Positions 34,289 to 43,152 of a stretch of 64,000 nucleotides of DNA are shown in pieces. Position 1 is the first letter of the stretch; every line of letters begins with the position of its first letter. A program made the translations under genes and the position numbers. The DNA comes from Caldilineaceae bacterium (lineage in GTDB: Bacteria; Chloroflexota; Anaerolineae; Caldilineales; Caldilineaceae). A model generated the notes under the pieces. The model did not search any database. It worked only from the letters and a program-made list of their open reading frames with translations, and was not told where the DNA came from. Location: positions 1-64,000 of the forward strand of contig JACKBC010000006.1 of assembly GCA_020634755.1 (NCBI GenBank), read 5' to 3'.

Positions 34289-35506
34289 ATGATAACACAG
34301 AATGTACATGCATTGTTGGACGCGCTCTACACGCTAGGTAAACTGTCGGAGGGTGGCGTTTATCGGCCCGTTTACAGCGAGCCCTGGCAAATGGCCCATC
34401 GGCAAGTTGCGGAGTGGATGGCGCAATGTGGTCTACGCGTGCGCGCAGATGCGGTAGGCAACTTAATTGGCCGGATTGATGGTAGTGTGGATGGGCCGGT
34501 GGTGGCGACGGGGTCGCATATTGATACGGTGCGCGGTGGGGGACGTTTGGATGGCGCATTGGGCGTTGTGGGCGGGCTCATTGCGCTCTCCACGCTTCGC
34601 TCTCAACATGGGCAGCCGCGTCTGCCGCTGGAGTTAATTGTTACTTGTGAAGAAGAGGGCAGCCGTTTTACCAACAACTTTTGGGGCTCGCTTTCCATTG
34701 TGGGGGAGGCGGATGAAAAACAGGCCAATCAGCATCACGATGTGGATGGTGTGACCATTGCCCAGGCCATGCGGCAGATTCAGCTCGATCCAGCTAGGAT
34801 TGCCCAAGCCGCGCGTAGCGACATTGGCTGGTTTCTAGAGATGCATATTGAACAGGGCGCCGTATTAGAACAAAAGCAGCTTGACCTGGGCATTGTAACT
34901 GCCATTACCGGGCTCACTCATTTTCGCGTTACGGTTACCGGGCGCGCCGATCATGCCGGTACAACGCCCATGCAGATTCGTAACGATGCCTTGACTGGCG
35001 CCGCCGCTATGATTCTGGCCATTGAGCATGCGGCGCGGGCGTTGGGAGCGCCAGCCGTAGCCACGGTCGGTCGCATCTCCGTTGAGCCGGGGCAGGCCAA
35101 TGTTGTGCCATCGTCTGTTCTCTTTTCAATTGATGCCCGCCACCCCGATCGCAGCCAGCAGCTGCAGCTGTGTGCAGACATTCGGTCCGAGTTGTATCGC
35201 ATTGCGGATGAGCGCGCTTTGGGAATCCACATTGAGCAACTTACAGAGCATCCCCCGGTGCCGATGGCGCCGGAAATTATACACGCCGTGCAGGCCGCGG
35301 CTGAGGAGCTTGGTGTTTCGCATCAGCAGATGCCCAGCGGCGCTGGACACGACGCCCAGATTATGGCGCGCCGCTGCAAAGCCGGCATGCTTTTTGTGCC
35401 CTCCATTGGGGGGCGCAGCCATACGCCTGCTGAGGATACGGCGCCAGCGGCGTTGGAGCGCGGCATTCAGGTGCTGACAGGCGCCCTGTACAGATTGGCC
35501 TATTAA
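34289..35506 (+). CDS. M20-family amidase, allantoate amidohydrolase / N-carbamoyl-amino-acid hydrolase-like
   Basis: 405-aa cytosolic metal-dependent amidase of the hydantoinase/carbamoylase family. Metal ligands are in GSHIDTVRGGGRLDGALG (His and Asp), CEEEGSRF (Glu pair) and EMHIEQGAVLE (His). The lid domain has TGRADHAGTTPM and the C-terminal catalytic part MPSGAGHDAQIMA. These are family hallmarks. Substrates are N-carbamoyl amino acids, ureidoglycolate or allantoate. The next gene, one base after its stop, is a YqeC-MocA fusion, which favours a purine-degradation role (allantoate), as molybdenum hydroxylases such as xanthine dehydrogenase act in that route. This is inference. Confidence 0.9.
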   Translation: MITQNVHALLDALYTLGKLSEGGVYRPVYSEPWQMAHRQVAEWMAQCGLRVRADAVGNLIGRIDGSVDGPVVATGSHIDTVRGGGRLDGALGVVGGLIALSTLRSQHGQPRLPLELIVTCEEEGSRFTNNFWGSLSIVGEADEKQANQHHDVDGVTIAQAMRQIQLDPARIAQAARSDIGWFLEMHIEQGAVLEQKQLDLGIVTAITGLTHFRVTVTGRADHAGTTPMQIRNDALTGAAAMILAIEHAARALGAPAVATVGRISVEPGQANVVPSSVLFSIDARHPDRSQQLQLCADIRSELYRIADERALGIHIEQLTEHPPVPMAPEIIHAVQAAAEELGVSHQQMPSGAGHDAQIMARRCKAGMLFVPSIGGRSHTPAEDTAPAALERGIQVLTGALYRLAY

Positions 35507-35507
35507 C

Positions 35508-36968
35508 ATGGATCTTCTAACGGCCCTTCCTCTTGATCTACATGCTGGCGTACCCCATGTAATCTCATTTGTCGGAGGTGGCGGTAAATCAAGCGCCCTG
35601 TTTGGGCTGGCGAAGGCCATTGCCGACCGGGGACACCGCGTCATTTCAACCAGCACAACCCATTTGGGTGCCGAGCAGTTGGCACTGGCGCCCAGCGTTG
35701 TACGGGTCACGAACAACAGCCTCCCTTTACCCCAGCTTGCCGAGGCGCTGGCGCAACACAACCATTGCTTGCTCATTGGGGCAGCCATCTCACACGCGTC
35801 TGACGCATCACTAAAGACGCCAATGCCTGCGGAGATGCGGCTCAAGGGGCTGCCCATCCCAATGATTGATGAGTTGGTTAATCATTGTGCGCAATTGGGC
35901 GTTTCGGCGCTACTGGTCGAGGCCGATGGCAGCAAGCGCCGCCCGATTAAAGCGCCGGCGACTTATGAGCCTGCGGTTCCGACAGCCACCACCATGCTTA
36001 TAACGGTCATGGGATTAGATGCAGTTGGCCATCCCATAACCGAAGAATTTGTGCACAGGCCGGAACTACTGAAGCAACTGCTGCATGAATATTCAGCATC
36101 GTCTTTGCCAGTAGAACCTGCGCCACCAGCGCCTGCTTTGGATGCCCCAATGCGCCTGACGCCATCTATGATGGCCCATTTGTTGTTGCACCCCAATGGT
36201 GGCGCCAAAAATTTGCCGCCACTGGCCCGCCATGTTCTGTTGCTTAATAAAGCCGAGTCACCCGTTTTGTTGGCTGTGGCGCGCTTAATTCGACAACAAT
36301 TTCCATCTGACGCCCCTCTTTGTCTAATGGGCGCGGTTGGTTTCGCACCCCAAAACCCGATTCAAGAGCGATGGGCGCCGCTTGGCATAGCCGTGTTGGC
36401 GGCTGGACAGAGTCGGCGCATGGGGCGCTCTAAACAGCTTTCCACGGCCGATGGTGAGATCATGGTTGTGCGTGCGGTGCGCGTGGCGCTGGCTAGCGGT
36501 GCTGAGCAGACTGTGGTGGTGACGGGGGCGTACGCTCCTCAGGTGGAAGAACAGCTGCGCGCAGCTTTGGGCGCTGACTTTACGCGGCTGCACTTGGTTC
36601 ATAACCCAGATTGGGCGAGCGGCCAGGCCAGTAGCGTGCGCTGCGCCATACAGAATTTTGCTCCTCATATTGCTGCTGCGGCGATTATGCCCGTAGATCA
36701 GCCCTTTCTTTCTCCGCTGCTTTTAAAGCAAATCTTTCAACGGTGGCGTTTAGGGGCGCAAATGGTTGCACCCGCGGTGCAAAGCCAAATGCGCGGCGCG
36801 CCTGCCCTATTTGACCGAACCATGTGGGACGAATTGGCAACGGTAGACGGCGACGTCGGGGCGCGCGTTGTGTTGCGGCGTTATGCGGATGCCGTCTCTA
36901 CTGTTGAAACCTCCGCACTGCAATTACAAGATATTGATACACCAGAAGATCTGGCCCGCTTGGCGTAA
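35508..36968 (+). CDS. YqeC-like accessory domain fused to MocA-like molybdopterin nucleotidyltransferase
   Basis: 486-aa fusion. Residues about 1-280 match the YqeC family (selenium-dependent molybdenum hydroxylase accessory), with P-loop ISFVGGGGKSSALFGLAKAI, TSTTHLG, LVEADGSKRRPIKAPATYEP and HVLLLNKAES. Residues about 288-486 form a GT-A nucleotidyltransferase like MocA (molybdopterin cytidylyltransferase): VLAAGQSRRMGRSKQL, MPVDQPFLSPLLL and the C-terminal DVGARVVLRRYAD. The two activities normally lie on separate proteins. The gene begins one base after the amidase stop, so the two are surely co-transcribed. The molybdenum hydroxylase they would serve is not in the window. Confidence 0.88.
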   Translation: MDLLTALPLDLHAGVPHVISFVGGGGKSSALFGLAKAIADRGHRVISTSTTHLGAEQLALAPSVVRVTNNSLPLPQLAEALAQHNHCLLIGAAISHASDASLKTPMPAEMRLKGLPIPMIDELVNHCAQLGVSALLVEADGSKRRPIKAPATYEPAVPTATTMLITVMGLDAVGHPITEEFVHRPELLKQLLHEYSASSLPVEPAPPAPALDAPMRLTPSMMAHLLLHPNGGAKNLPPLARHVLLLNKAESPVLLAVARLIRQQFPSDAPLCLMGAVGFAPQNPIQERWAPLGIAVLAAGQSRRMGRSKQLSTADGEIMVVRAVRVALASGAEQTVVVTGAYAPQVEEQLRAALGADFTRLHLVHNPDWASGQASSVRCAIQNFAPHIAAAAIMPVDQPFLSPLLLKQIFQRWRLGAQMVAPAVQSQMRGAPALFDRTMWDELATVDGDVGARVVLRRYADAVSTVETSALQLQDIDTPEDLARLA

Positions 36969-37467
36969 CTGTATATGTACCCGCTCGGCATAATCGTATA
37001 TATAGTTGAACGTCAATCAACAATCAGCTCCATCGCTGCGAGATAACTGAATCTTTCTATTTGTTTGTTGACTATAATCCCCGCTGTTTTAGCTCCGTAT
37101 TACTTAACAATAGCGAAAGAAACCCTTCTTTTATTTAACGTTTCCTTACGATTTTTGGTTGATTTGCGATCGTAGGGAAACCGACTAATTAGCGTAGTTT
37201 CGACGAATGTTTAAAGTATTCTAATACGATGAAAGTAGCGCACTACGACATTGTTGGTAATATCCCTGAGGCCAAGTAAATAGTATAATATCTCCAACAT
37301 TATCAAGTCCTTTGATATCTTTCATCACGCGTTGCAAAACACTTTATCTTAACTTTTTCCATATCCTTACTGCTCTGCATTGTTGACTCCCCCACAGAAG
37401 TATCGTTGTTAAAGTGTCTTGTTATGTTTAGATTTAATTCATAACATCATTCAAGAAGTCAACTAAG
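36969..37467. other. 499-bp AT-rich spacer upstream of the CAP-domain gene
   Basis: No gene, repeat copy or strong hairpin was recognised. The sequence is AT-rich and probably carries the promoter of the secreted protein gene, but I cannot locate it. Confidence 0.5.
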
Positions 37468-39360
37468 ATGCAATATCATTTGAAGATTTTTTCTACAGTA
37501 ATTATTCTTTGTTGTTCCTCGCTGCTTCCTTTATCGCCATTGTTTGGTTCGCAAGCTTTTGCTCAAGACTCTGCACAATCCCCCTCATTTGATGCGTTTA
37601 TTCGTAAAGAGGCAGATGTAATTTACGAAACCAATCTGAAGCGCCGCCAAGATGGATTGGCGCCTTTGCGTTGGAATGCAGAGTTGACCAACGCCGCGCG
37701 CTGGTTTGCGTACCATGCGGTTGAGGGCCATCCCAATGGTCACTGTGGCCATAACGATTTGGTCTATGGTGAGCTTACGGATCGCATTACCGCTGCTGGA
37801 TACGATCACGCCCAGGCCTGGGGTGAAAACGTGGTTTGTGGATATGTTGATCCCAAAGACGCCGTGGATGCCTGGATGAAAAGCCCTGGTCATCACGACA
37901 ATATGATGAATCCGGCCTATCGCGAAGTTGGGTTGGGCTACTATCAGCGTGAAAGTGACGGGCGCGGGTATGTTGTTCAGGATTTGGCGTACGACAAATA
38001 CTACGCACCGGTGATCATTGAGAATGAGGCGCTGACCACCAGTGTGCCCGAAGTGACATTATATATATACAACCTTGAGGGCCAGGATGGATTTGATGGC
38101 TTAGCGCCGGCCAAAGAGATGATGATTGCCAATGAGCCTACCTTTGCTGGGGCGCAATGGGAACCCTTTAGCACTGAGAAAAAGTGGACCCTGGAAGCCG
38201 GTGAAGGGTGGCGCACTGTTTATGTAAAAACGCGCGATGGCCTGGGGCGTTCCACTATGGTCCATGACACCATCTATCTGGGCGCAGAACCGTCTGCAGA
38301 GAGCTTAACCCTGGCGCAAGTTGCCACACGCGTAAAGACGATCTTTGATTACGACGATATTGAGAGACAGCGCACGGATGCCGCCAATTGGAATCAGGTG
38401 CAGTTTAGCTCGGCTTGGTTAGCAGATGACAGCTCGCCTTCATTTCAGCTATTGCAGGGCAATGGCCAATGGGTAAGTGATGATGCCGCCATTGGGCGCC
38501 AGTCATTTCGTCTGGCTGCCGATCAGCCATTATCTAGAGCGTGGATGTGGTCTGGCAATTTCCTCCCCGCCGGCACAGCCTATGCCTATTTCCGCTTGAA
38601 AGTAGCCAATAATCAATCTAGCGCTACGGCCATAAAAGTGCGCGTGGATATTGACAACAAAACTTATGGCCCGCTGGATATTAAAGCCAGCGACTTTGCC
38701 GCTCCCAACCAATATCAGGAATTTGCACTGCCGTTTCAAGTGAATGCGGACACGGGACTAATTGTCATCTATTTGGAGCGCTTGGGCGATACAGACGTTA
38801 ACTTTGATGCCGCCACCTTCTACACAGATAAAATGGCGCTGGATGGGGCAGTGAACTGGGCGCACGGCGCCACCTATCGCAGCCGTACGGCGTGGGGACG
38901 CTTGGCTAATGATGCGGCTGGTTTCACCAGCGGCTTTGAGATGACCAACGATCCGCTTACTTCGGTGGACCCACTTGTGCCCCTGCCGCGCGATGAAGCG
39001 GAAAAATCGGCAGAGAGTATTATTGTATCTGACAATAGTATTGAGTTTTGGGTGCAGCAGGATAAGGAAGCCGCGGCTGATACGACGGCGCAGATCACCT
39101 GTGCCAACTGTGAAGGCGGCTGGTCCGTCAATAGCGATGCTACGTGGCTAACTGCTGAGCACAACGAGAGCCAAATTACGGTTCATGTAGATGCAGCCGG
39201 CTTGGAGCCGGGGGACTACAACGGTGTCCTCACCGTCAATGCAGATGAGACGTCGACTTTATCTTCCACCACTGTGGCCGTTACCATGACGGTTGAACCA
39301 GCGGATGTGGGCGGCGTCGGCCAGGCGAAATTCGCTTATTTACCGGTCGTGAAGCGTTGA
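37468..39360 (+). CDS. Secreted CAP (SCP/PR1) domain protein with BACON-like C-terminus
   Basis: 630-aa exported protein. A signal peptide spans about 1-33 with cleavage after SQAFA. The CAP domain (about 48-170) has NLKRRQDGLAPLRWNAELTN, GENVVCGYVDPKDAVDAWM and SPGHHDNMMNPAYREVGLGY, with the two conserved His and Glu residues. The middle part is beta-rich with no recognised family. Residues about 540-615 resemble a BACON/Ig-like domain (CANCEGGWSVNSDATWL...). The last residues, FAYLPVVKR, resemble the C-terminus of the DUF11 protein at the other end of the window (FYLPFIVQ), a possible sorting tail. Bacterial CAP proteins have varied, mostly unknown roles. Confidence 0.85.
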   Translation: MQYHLKIFSTVIILCCSSLLPLSPLFGSQAFAQDSAQSPSFDAFIRKEADVIYETNLKRRQDGLAPLRWNAELTNAARWFAYHAVEGHPNGHCGHNDLVYGELTDRITAAGYDHAQAWGENVVCGYVDPKDAVDAWMKSPGHHDNMMNPAYREVGLGYYQRESDGRGYVVQDLAYDKYYAPVIIENEALTTSVPEVTLYIYNLEGQDGFDGLAPAKEMMIANEPTFAGAQWEPFSTEKKWTLEAGEGWRTVYVKTRDGLGRSTMVHDTIYLGAEPSAESLTLAQVATRVKTIFDYDDIERQRTDAANWNQVQFSSAWLADDSSPSFQLLQGNGQWVSDDAAIGRQSFRLAADQPLSRAWMWSGNFLPAGTAYAYFRLKVANNQSSATAIKVRVDIDNKTYGPLDIKASDFAAPNQYQEFALPFQVNADTGLIVIYLERLGDTDVNFDAATFYTDKMALDGAVNWAHGATYRSRTAWGRLANDAAGFTSGFEMTNDPLTSVDPLVPLPRDEAEKSAESIIVSDNSIEFWVQQDKEAAADTTAQITCANCEGGWSVNSDATWLTAEHNESQITVHVDAAGLEPGDYNGVLTVNADETSTLSSTTVAVTMTVEPADVGGVGQAKFAYLPVVKR

Positions 39361-39383
39361 GCCAGTTTGTAAATCGATGCCAT

Positions 39384-39419
39384 AAAAAAACCTTGCTCCC
39401 GAAGAGCAAGGTTTTTTAT
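39384..39419. terminator. Bidirectional terminator between convergent genes
   Basis: Stem AAAAAACCTTGCTC / GAGCAAGGTTTTTT with a 5-nt loop, T-run on both strands. Serves the CAP gene and the DUF937 gene. Confidence 0.85.
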
Positions 39420-39470
39420 TTGTAACGATCCAGATTGCTCGGATCGTCAATACCGTTGTGTCGCGCTGTC

Positions 39471-40064
39471 TTATTTCTTGCTGCCAAACAAGCCACCCAA
39501 CAGTTTGGAACCAATGTCTAGCACATCGTCCACCATGGAACCATCGCCATCCAGATCCAGCAATTGGGCCATGCCGCCTAGCTGCGAGTCGGCCTGCTTC
39601 TGCACACCATTTAGCATATTAGACAAATCGTTGGCGTCTAGCCCATTTTGACGCTTGGTTTGGCCCAGCGCGCCCATCACCACGGGGGCCAGCATGGCCA
39701 AAAGCTGGGCGGTCGAGTTAACATCCAGACCACTCACCTGACTGACTCCCCGCTCGACGGGAACCTGTTTTCCCCCCAACACGTGCCCCAAAATCTTTGT
39801 ACCCATAGTGGTTATATCACCACTGCTCAAGGCGCCCTGTAGGTCGTTGAGAATGCTGCCATCGTGATCACGGGCCAGTGCATCATTCAGCGCCTGTGCA
39901 CCATCTGCGGAAGAGGCATTGCGCCCCAATGCCCCTACGATCATCGGCAATGCCGCACTAATGGCCGTTTGTGTGGAGGCGGAATCTGTGCCAAGTTGGC
40001 GGCTGATCTGATTGACTGTATTGGCGTCGATCTGCTGAGACAAGAGATCTAATAGTGAACTCAT
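39471..40064 (-). CDS. DUF937 family protein
   Basis: About 197 aa from ATG at 40064 (MSSLLDLLSQQID), preceded by AAGGAGAAC seven bases upstream; an upstream in-frame extension lacks such a site. The sequence is Ala/Gly/Leu-rich and helical, with the DUF937 pattern ISRQLGTDSASTQTAISAAL, MIVGALGRNA and LLAMLAPVVMGALGQ in two related halves. A glycine-rich tail LLDLDGDGSMVDDVLDIGSK resembles a calcium-binding loop by composition only. The family is widespread with unclear function; some members are in large surface or storage assemblies. Confidence 0.87.
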   Translation of the reverse strand: MSSLLDLLSQQIDANTVNQISRQLGTDSASTQTAISAALPMIVGALGRNASSADGAQALNDALARDHDGSILNDLQGALSSGDITTMGTKILGHVLGGKQVPVERGVSQVSGLDVNSTAQLLAMLAPVVMGALGQTKRQNGLDANDLSNMLNGVQKQADSQLGGMAQLLDLDGDGSMVDDVLDIGSKLLGGLFGSKK

Positions 40065-40439
40065 GGGGTTTGTTCTCCTTATTGAGATAATAAACTTTAG
40101 ACATAGCAAGTTCTTTGGTAAAACAAATGTCAGGTGACATAATGACATTGAGTTTATTGTAGTCTTTTGTGGCCGTTTGTCCAATTAAAACATGACTCAC
40201 GCTACGCCCGCGGCACACAACACAAAATCCATCCAAACATGTGAATATCTGCTTGGTCTAGCGGCAGCATCATGTTATGATTACTTGGTCAACTATTGCC
40301 TGGTTAAGTAATGGCTATCCAAGCGATTCACCATCCCATCATTGTCCGGTTCTGACCCATAGAGAAGCAGCTTTCCCCAAAGTAGTCTTGCCGTTTTCCT
40401 CTCGGGTCAATCACAATGTACATTCACTGGAAAATTGCA
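40065..40439. other. 375-bp divergent spacer (DUF937 / catabolic cluster)
   Basis: Non-coding. Should contain promoters for both directions; none stands out. A short tRNA-like string near 40253 is rejected below. No repeat copy seen. Confidence 0.5.
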
Positions 40440-41225
40440 ATGAAACCCAATCGTTTTCAACAGACGCTAGCCGCGGGCAAAACGCCGGTGGGCCATATGC
40501 TCATGGAACTGGGCTCGCGCGGCGTGGCCCAAATGCTGGAGAGCGCCGATATCGACTTTGTGCTCATCGACACGGAACACTCGCCCTTTGGCGTGGCCGA
40601 AATCGCCAATCTTGTGGCTTGGTTTAAGGCAACCCCCATTGCGCCCTTTGTGCGCATCCCGCAGATCGAATACCATTTTATTGCGCGCACGTTGGACATG
40701 GGCGCGCTGGGCATTATGATTCCCAATGTGAAAACGGGTGAAGCAGCCCGCCGCATTGTCAATGCCGCCAAATATGCGCCGCTGGGCGACCGCGGCGTAG
40801 CGCTGGGTACGGCGCATACAGATTACAAAAGCGTTGTTCCGGCTGAGTTCATGGCGTATGCTAACCAAAATACAACCATTATCTGCCAAATTGAAAGCCA
40901 AGAAGGGCTGGACAATCTAGAGGAAATTGCCTCTACGCCCGGCGTCGATGTGCTTTGGGTGGGCCATTTTGACCTGACTCAATCCATGGGCATTCCCGGC
41001 CAGTTTGACAACCCGCGCTTTTTAGACGGCTTGAAAAAAGTGGTTGATGTTACGCGCAAACATGGATTGGGCGCCGGCATCCAGCCTGGCAGCCTAGCCC
41101 AAGCGCAGCAATGGATGGAAATCGGCTATAATGTGATCTCCTATGCGTCCGATATTGCCGTATATAGCACGGCGTTGAATCAAGCCGTTGCGGGCGTGCG
41201 CAAATTGGCCGGGGCGGCTGAATGA
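40440..41225 (+). CDS. HpcH/HpaI-family class II aldolase
   Basis: About 261 aa from ATG at 40440 (MKPNRFQQTLAAGK) with GGAA upstream; ATG at 40416 is less likely. Metal-dependent pyruvate aldolase fold: MLESADIDFVLIDTEHSPFG, TPIAPFVRIP, GALGIMIPNVKTGEAARRIV, CQIESQEGLDNLEEIA (metal Glu) and DVLWVGHFDLTQSMG (metal Asp). Members cleave 4-hydroxy-2-oxo acids, such as 2-keto-3-deoxy sugar acids, to pyruvate and an aldehyde. First of a seven-gene cluster; its end overlaps the dehydrogenase start (ATGA). The actual substrate is unknown. Confidence 0.9.
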   Translation: MKPNRFQQTLAAGKTPVGHMLMELGSRGVAQMLESADIDFVLIDTEHSPFGVAEIANLVAWFKATPIAPFVRIPQIEYHFIARTLDMGALGIMIPNVKTGEAARRIVNAAKYAPLGDRGVALGTAHTDYKSVVPAEFMAYANQNTTIICQIESQEGLDNLEEIASTPGVDVLWVGHFDLTQSMGIPGQFDNPRFLDGLKKVVDVTRKHGLGAGIQPGSLAQAQQWMEIGYNVISYASDIAVYSTALNQAVAGVRKLAGAAE

Positions 41226-42211
41226 AGGGGATTTTTCTCCTGCGCCCGGCGGCGTTTGCCCAAATTTATGGCGCCGCCGAAGTCGCCGCAATTGCAGACA
41301 TGCTGGATCTATACGCTCCACCGCAAAGCGCTGAATCCATCCAGGCCGATCCCTCGGTGTTGGCACAGGCGGATGTTATTCTATCGGGGTGGGGCATGCC
41401 CAAGATGGATGCAGAATTTTTGGCGTTGGCGCCCCGCTTGCAGGCCGTTTTTTATGGCGCCGGTTCCGTTAAAGGGATTGTGACCGACGCATTTTGGGCG
41501 CGCGGTATTCAGATTGCCAGCGCCGCGGCGGCCAATGCCGTACCGGTGGTTGAATATACGCTATCGCAAATTCTCTTTTGCCTGAAATTGGGTTGGCGCC
41601 ATGCCCTAGAAATCAGGCGCGCACAGCGTTATCCTGGCCGCCACCACGTGCCGGGTGCATATGGCAGCACGGTTGGCCTTATTTCGCTGGGGCTCATTGG
41701 GCGCCGCGTGTGTGAAATGTTGCGGCTATTTGAGGTGCGGGTGATTGCGTATGACCCCTTTGCAACACCGGATGAGGCCGCGGTGCTGGGCGTGGAATTA
41801 GTCGCCTTGGATGAGCTTTTTCAGCGTGCGGATGTGGTTTCACTGCACGCGCCGTGGCTCAAAGAGACAGAGCGGCTGATCACCGGCGCCCACTTTGCCG
41901 CCATGAAACCCAACGCCGCTTTTATCAACACGGCGCGCGGCGCCATTGTGGCAGAAGATGAAATGATCGCCATATTGCAGCAGCGCCCGGATCTACAGGC
42001 CGTGCTGGATGTGACCTATCCTGAACCACCTGTACCGGACTCGCCGCTTTATACGTTGCCCAACGTGGTGCTGACGCCCCACATTGCCGGTTCGCTAGAT
42101 GACGAATGTCGTCGCATGGGCCGCATGATGGTGGATGAACTGGCGCGCTTTCTGGCCGGGCAACCGCTACACGGCGCTGTTACCCAAGCCAAGGAGGCAA
42201 TTTCCGCCTAA
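41222..42211 (+). CDS. D-isomer specific 2-hydroxyacid dehydrogenase
   Basis: 329-aa NAD-dependent dehydrogenase. The substrate-binding domain covers about 1-105 and the cofactor domain about 106-290, with GLISLGLIGRRVCEML as nucleotide-binding region (Asp of AYDPFA as the NAD mark). Catalytic Arg is in NTARGAIV, Glu in TYPEPP and His in LTPHIAG. Overlaps the aldolase by 4 bp and is followed by the isomerase with TAATG overlap. It would reduce or oxidise a 2-keto/2-hydroxy acid made or used by the pathway. Substrate unknown. Confidence 0.92.
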   Translation: MKGIFLLRPAAFAQIYGAAEVAAIADMLDLYAPPQSAESIQADPSVLAQADVILSGWGMPKMDAEFLALAPRLQAVFYGAGSVKGIVTDAFWARGIQIASAAAANAVPVVEYTLSQILFCLKLGWRHALEIRRAQRYPGRHHVPGAYGSTVGLISLGLIGRRVCEMLRLFEVRVIAYDPFATPDEAAVLGVELVALDELFQRADVVSLHAPWLKETERLITGAHFAAMKPNAAFINTARGAIVAEDEMIAILQQRPDLQAVLDVTYPEPPVPDSPLYTLPNVVLTPHIAGSLDDECRRMGRMMVDELARFLAGQPLHGAVTQAKEAISA

Positions 42212-42984
42212 TGTTTATACCGGGACTTGTCTCCATCACCTTTCGTCAGTTGACGCCTGCCGAAATTGTGGCGCTGCTGGCGCAAGCTGGTCTCAGCGCC
42301 GTTGAATGGGGCGGCGATGTGCATGTGCCGCATGGCGATTGGGCCGCGGCGCGTGCCGTGCGCCGTATGACGATTGATGCCGGCTTGCAGGTGGCCGCAT
42401 ACGGTTCTTATTACCGAGTGAGTCATACGGAAACGGGACCATTTGAAGCTGTTTTGGAAAGCGCCGTTGAACTGGGCGCGCCCTCTATTCGCGTGTGGGC
42501 GGGACGGCAGGCCAGCGCCGATGCCGATGAATCTTATTGGGCGCAGGTGGTTGAGGATTCGCAACGGATTGCCGATCTGGCTGCGGCCGCCAACGTGCGC
42601 ATTGATTACGAATTTCACAATAAAACGCTGACGGATACCAATGAGGCGGCCGTCAAGTTGCTGACGCGGGTGGCGCATGCCAATGTGAAAACGTACTGGC
42701 AGCCCCCGCGCTATTCAACGCTGGCGTACAATCTGGCTGGGCTGGACGCCGTTTTGCCGTGGCTACAAAATGTCCACGCCTTTACCTGGCATCGCACAAC
42801 GGGTGAGCGCTGCGCCCTGGCCGATGGCGCTGAAGATTGGCAGCAATATCTGAACAAGATTGCTGCCGCTACAGCGCCTACAACAGAGCGCTATATCCTG
42901 ATTGAATTCGTCCAAAATGATGAGCTGGACAACTTTTTGGCCGATGCGCAAACGTTGCGTACCTGGCTAGCTGCCTACTTGTGA
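42211..42984 (+). CDS. Sugar phosphate isomerase/epimerase (xylose-isomerase-like TIM barrel)
   Basis: 257-aa AP-endonuclease-2-like TIM barrel. Visible parts are IVALLAQAGLSAVEWGGD, ELGAPSIRVWAG, RIDYEFHNKTLTDTNEAAVKLL with a metal Glu, NVKTYWQPPRY and HAFTWH, the His being a candidate metal ligand. Such enzymes are isomerases, epimerases or dehydratases of sugars. ATG shares its A with the previous TAA stop, so it is translationally coupled to the dehydrogenase. Exact reaction not known. Confidence 0.87.
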   Translation: MFIPGLVSITFRQLTPAEIVALLAQAGLSAVEWGGDVHVPHGDWAAARAVRRMTIDAGLQVAAYGSYYRVSHTETGPFEAVLESAVELGAPSIRVWAGRQASADADESYWAQVVEDSQRIADLAAAANVRIDYEFHNKTLTDTNEAAVKLLTRVAHANVKTYWQPPRYSTLAYNLAGLDAVLPWLQNVHAFTWHRTTGERCALADGAEDWQQYLNKIAAATAPTTERYILIEFVQNDELDNFLADAQTLRTWLAAYL

Positions 42985-43078
42985 GGGCAGAAACGCAGCT
43001 CTGTAGACACAAAAACACGAGAACAAAAAGAAACACGCCAAACCAAAGATTTAATCATTGAAAATAACTTGTAGATTT

Positions 43079-43111
43079 AAACCTGTCAGGTCTGCAAGAC
43101 CTGACAGGTTT
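43079..43111. repeat. 33-bp perfect palindrome upstream of the Gfo/Idh gene
   Basis: Arms AAACCTGTCAGGTCT and its complement around GCA, in the 168-bp gap within the catabolic cluster. No T-run follows. It could be a repeat, an operator or an attenuating hairpin. Confidence 0.65.
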
Positions 43112-43152
43112 GATAGCTAACTTGTTTCTGAACGCTTACTAAGGAAATTACC

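Noticed and set aside
40253..40300. tRNA-like string CTTGGTCTAGCGGCAGCATC
   Set aside because: Resembles a D-arm only; no matching acceptor stem, anticodon stem or T-loop sequence follows.
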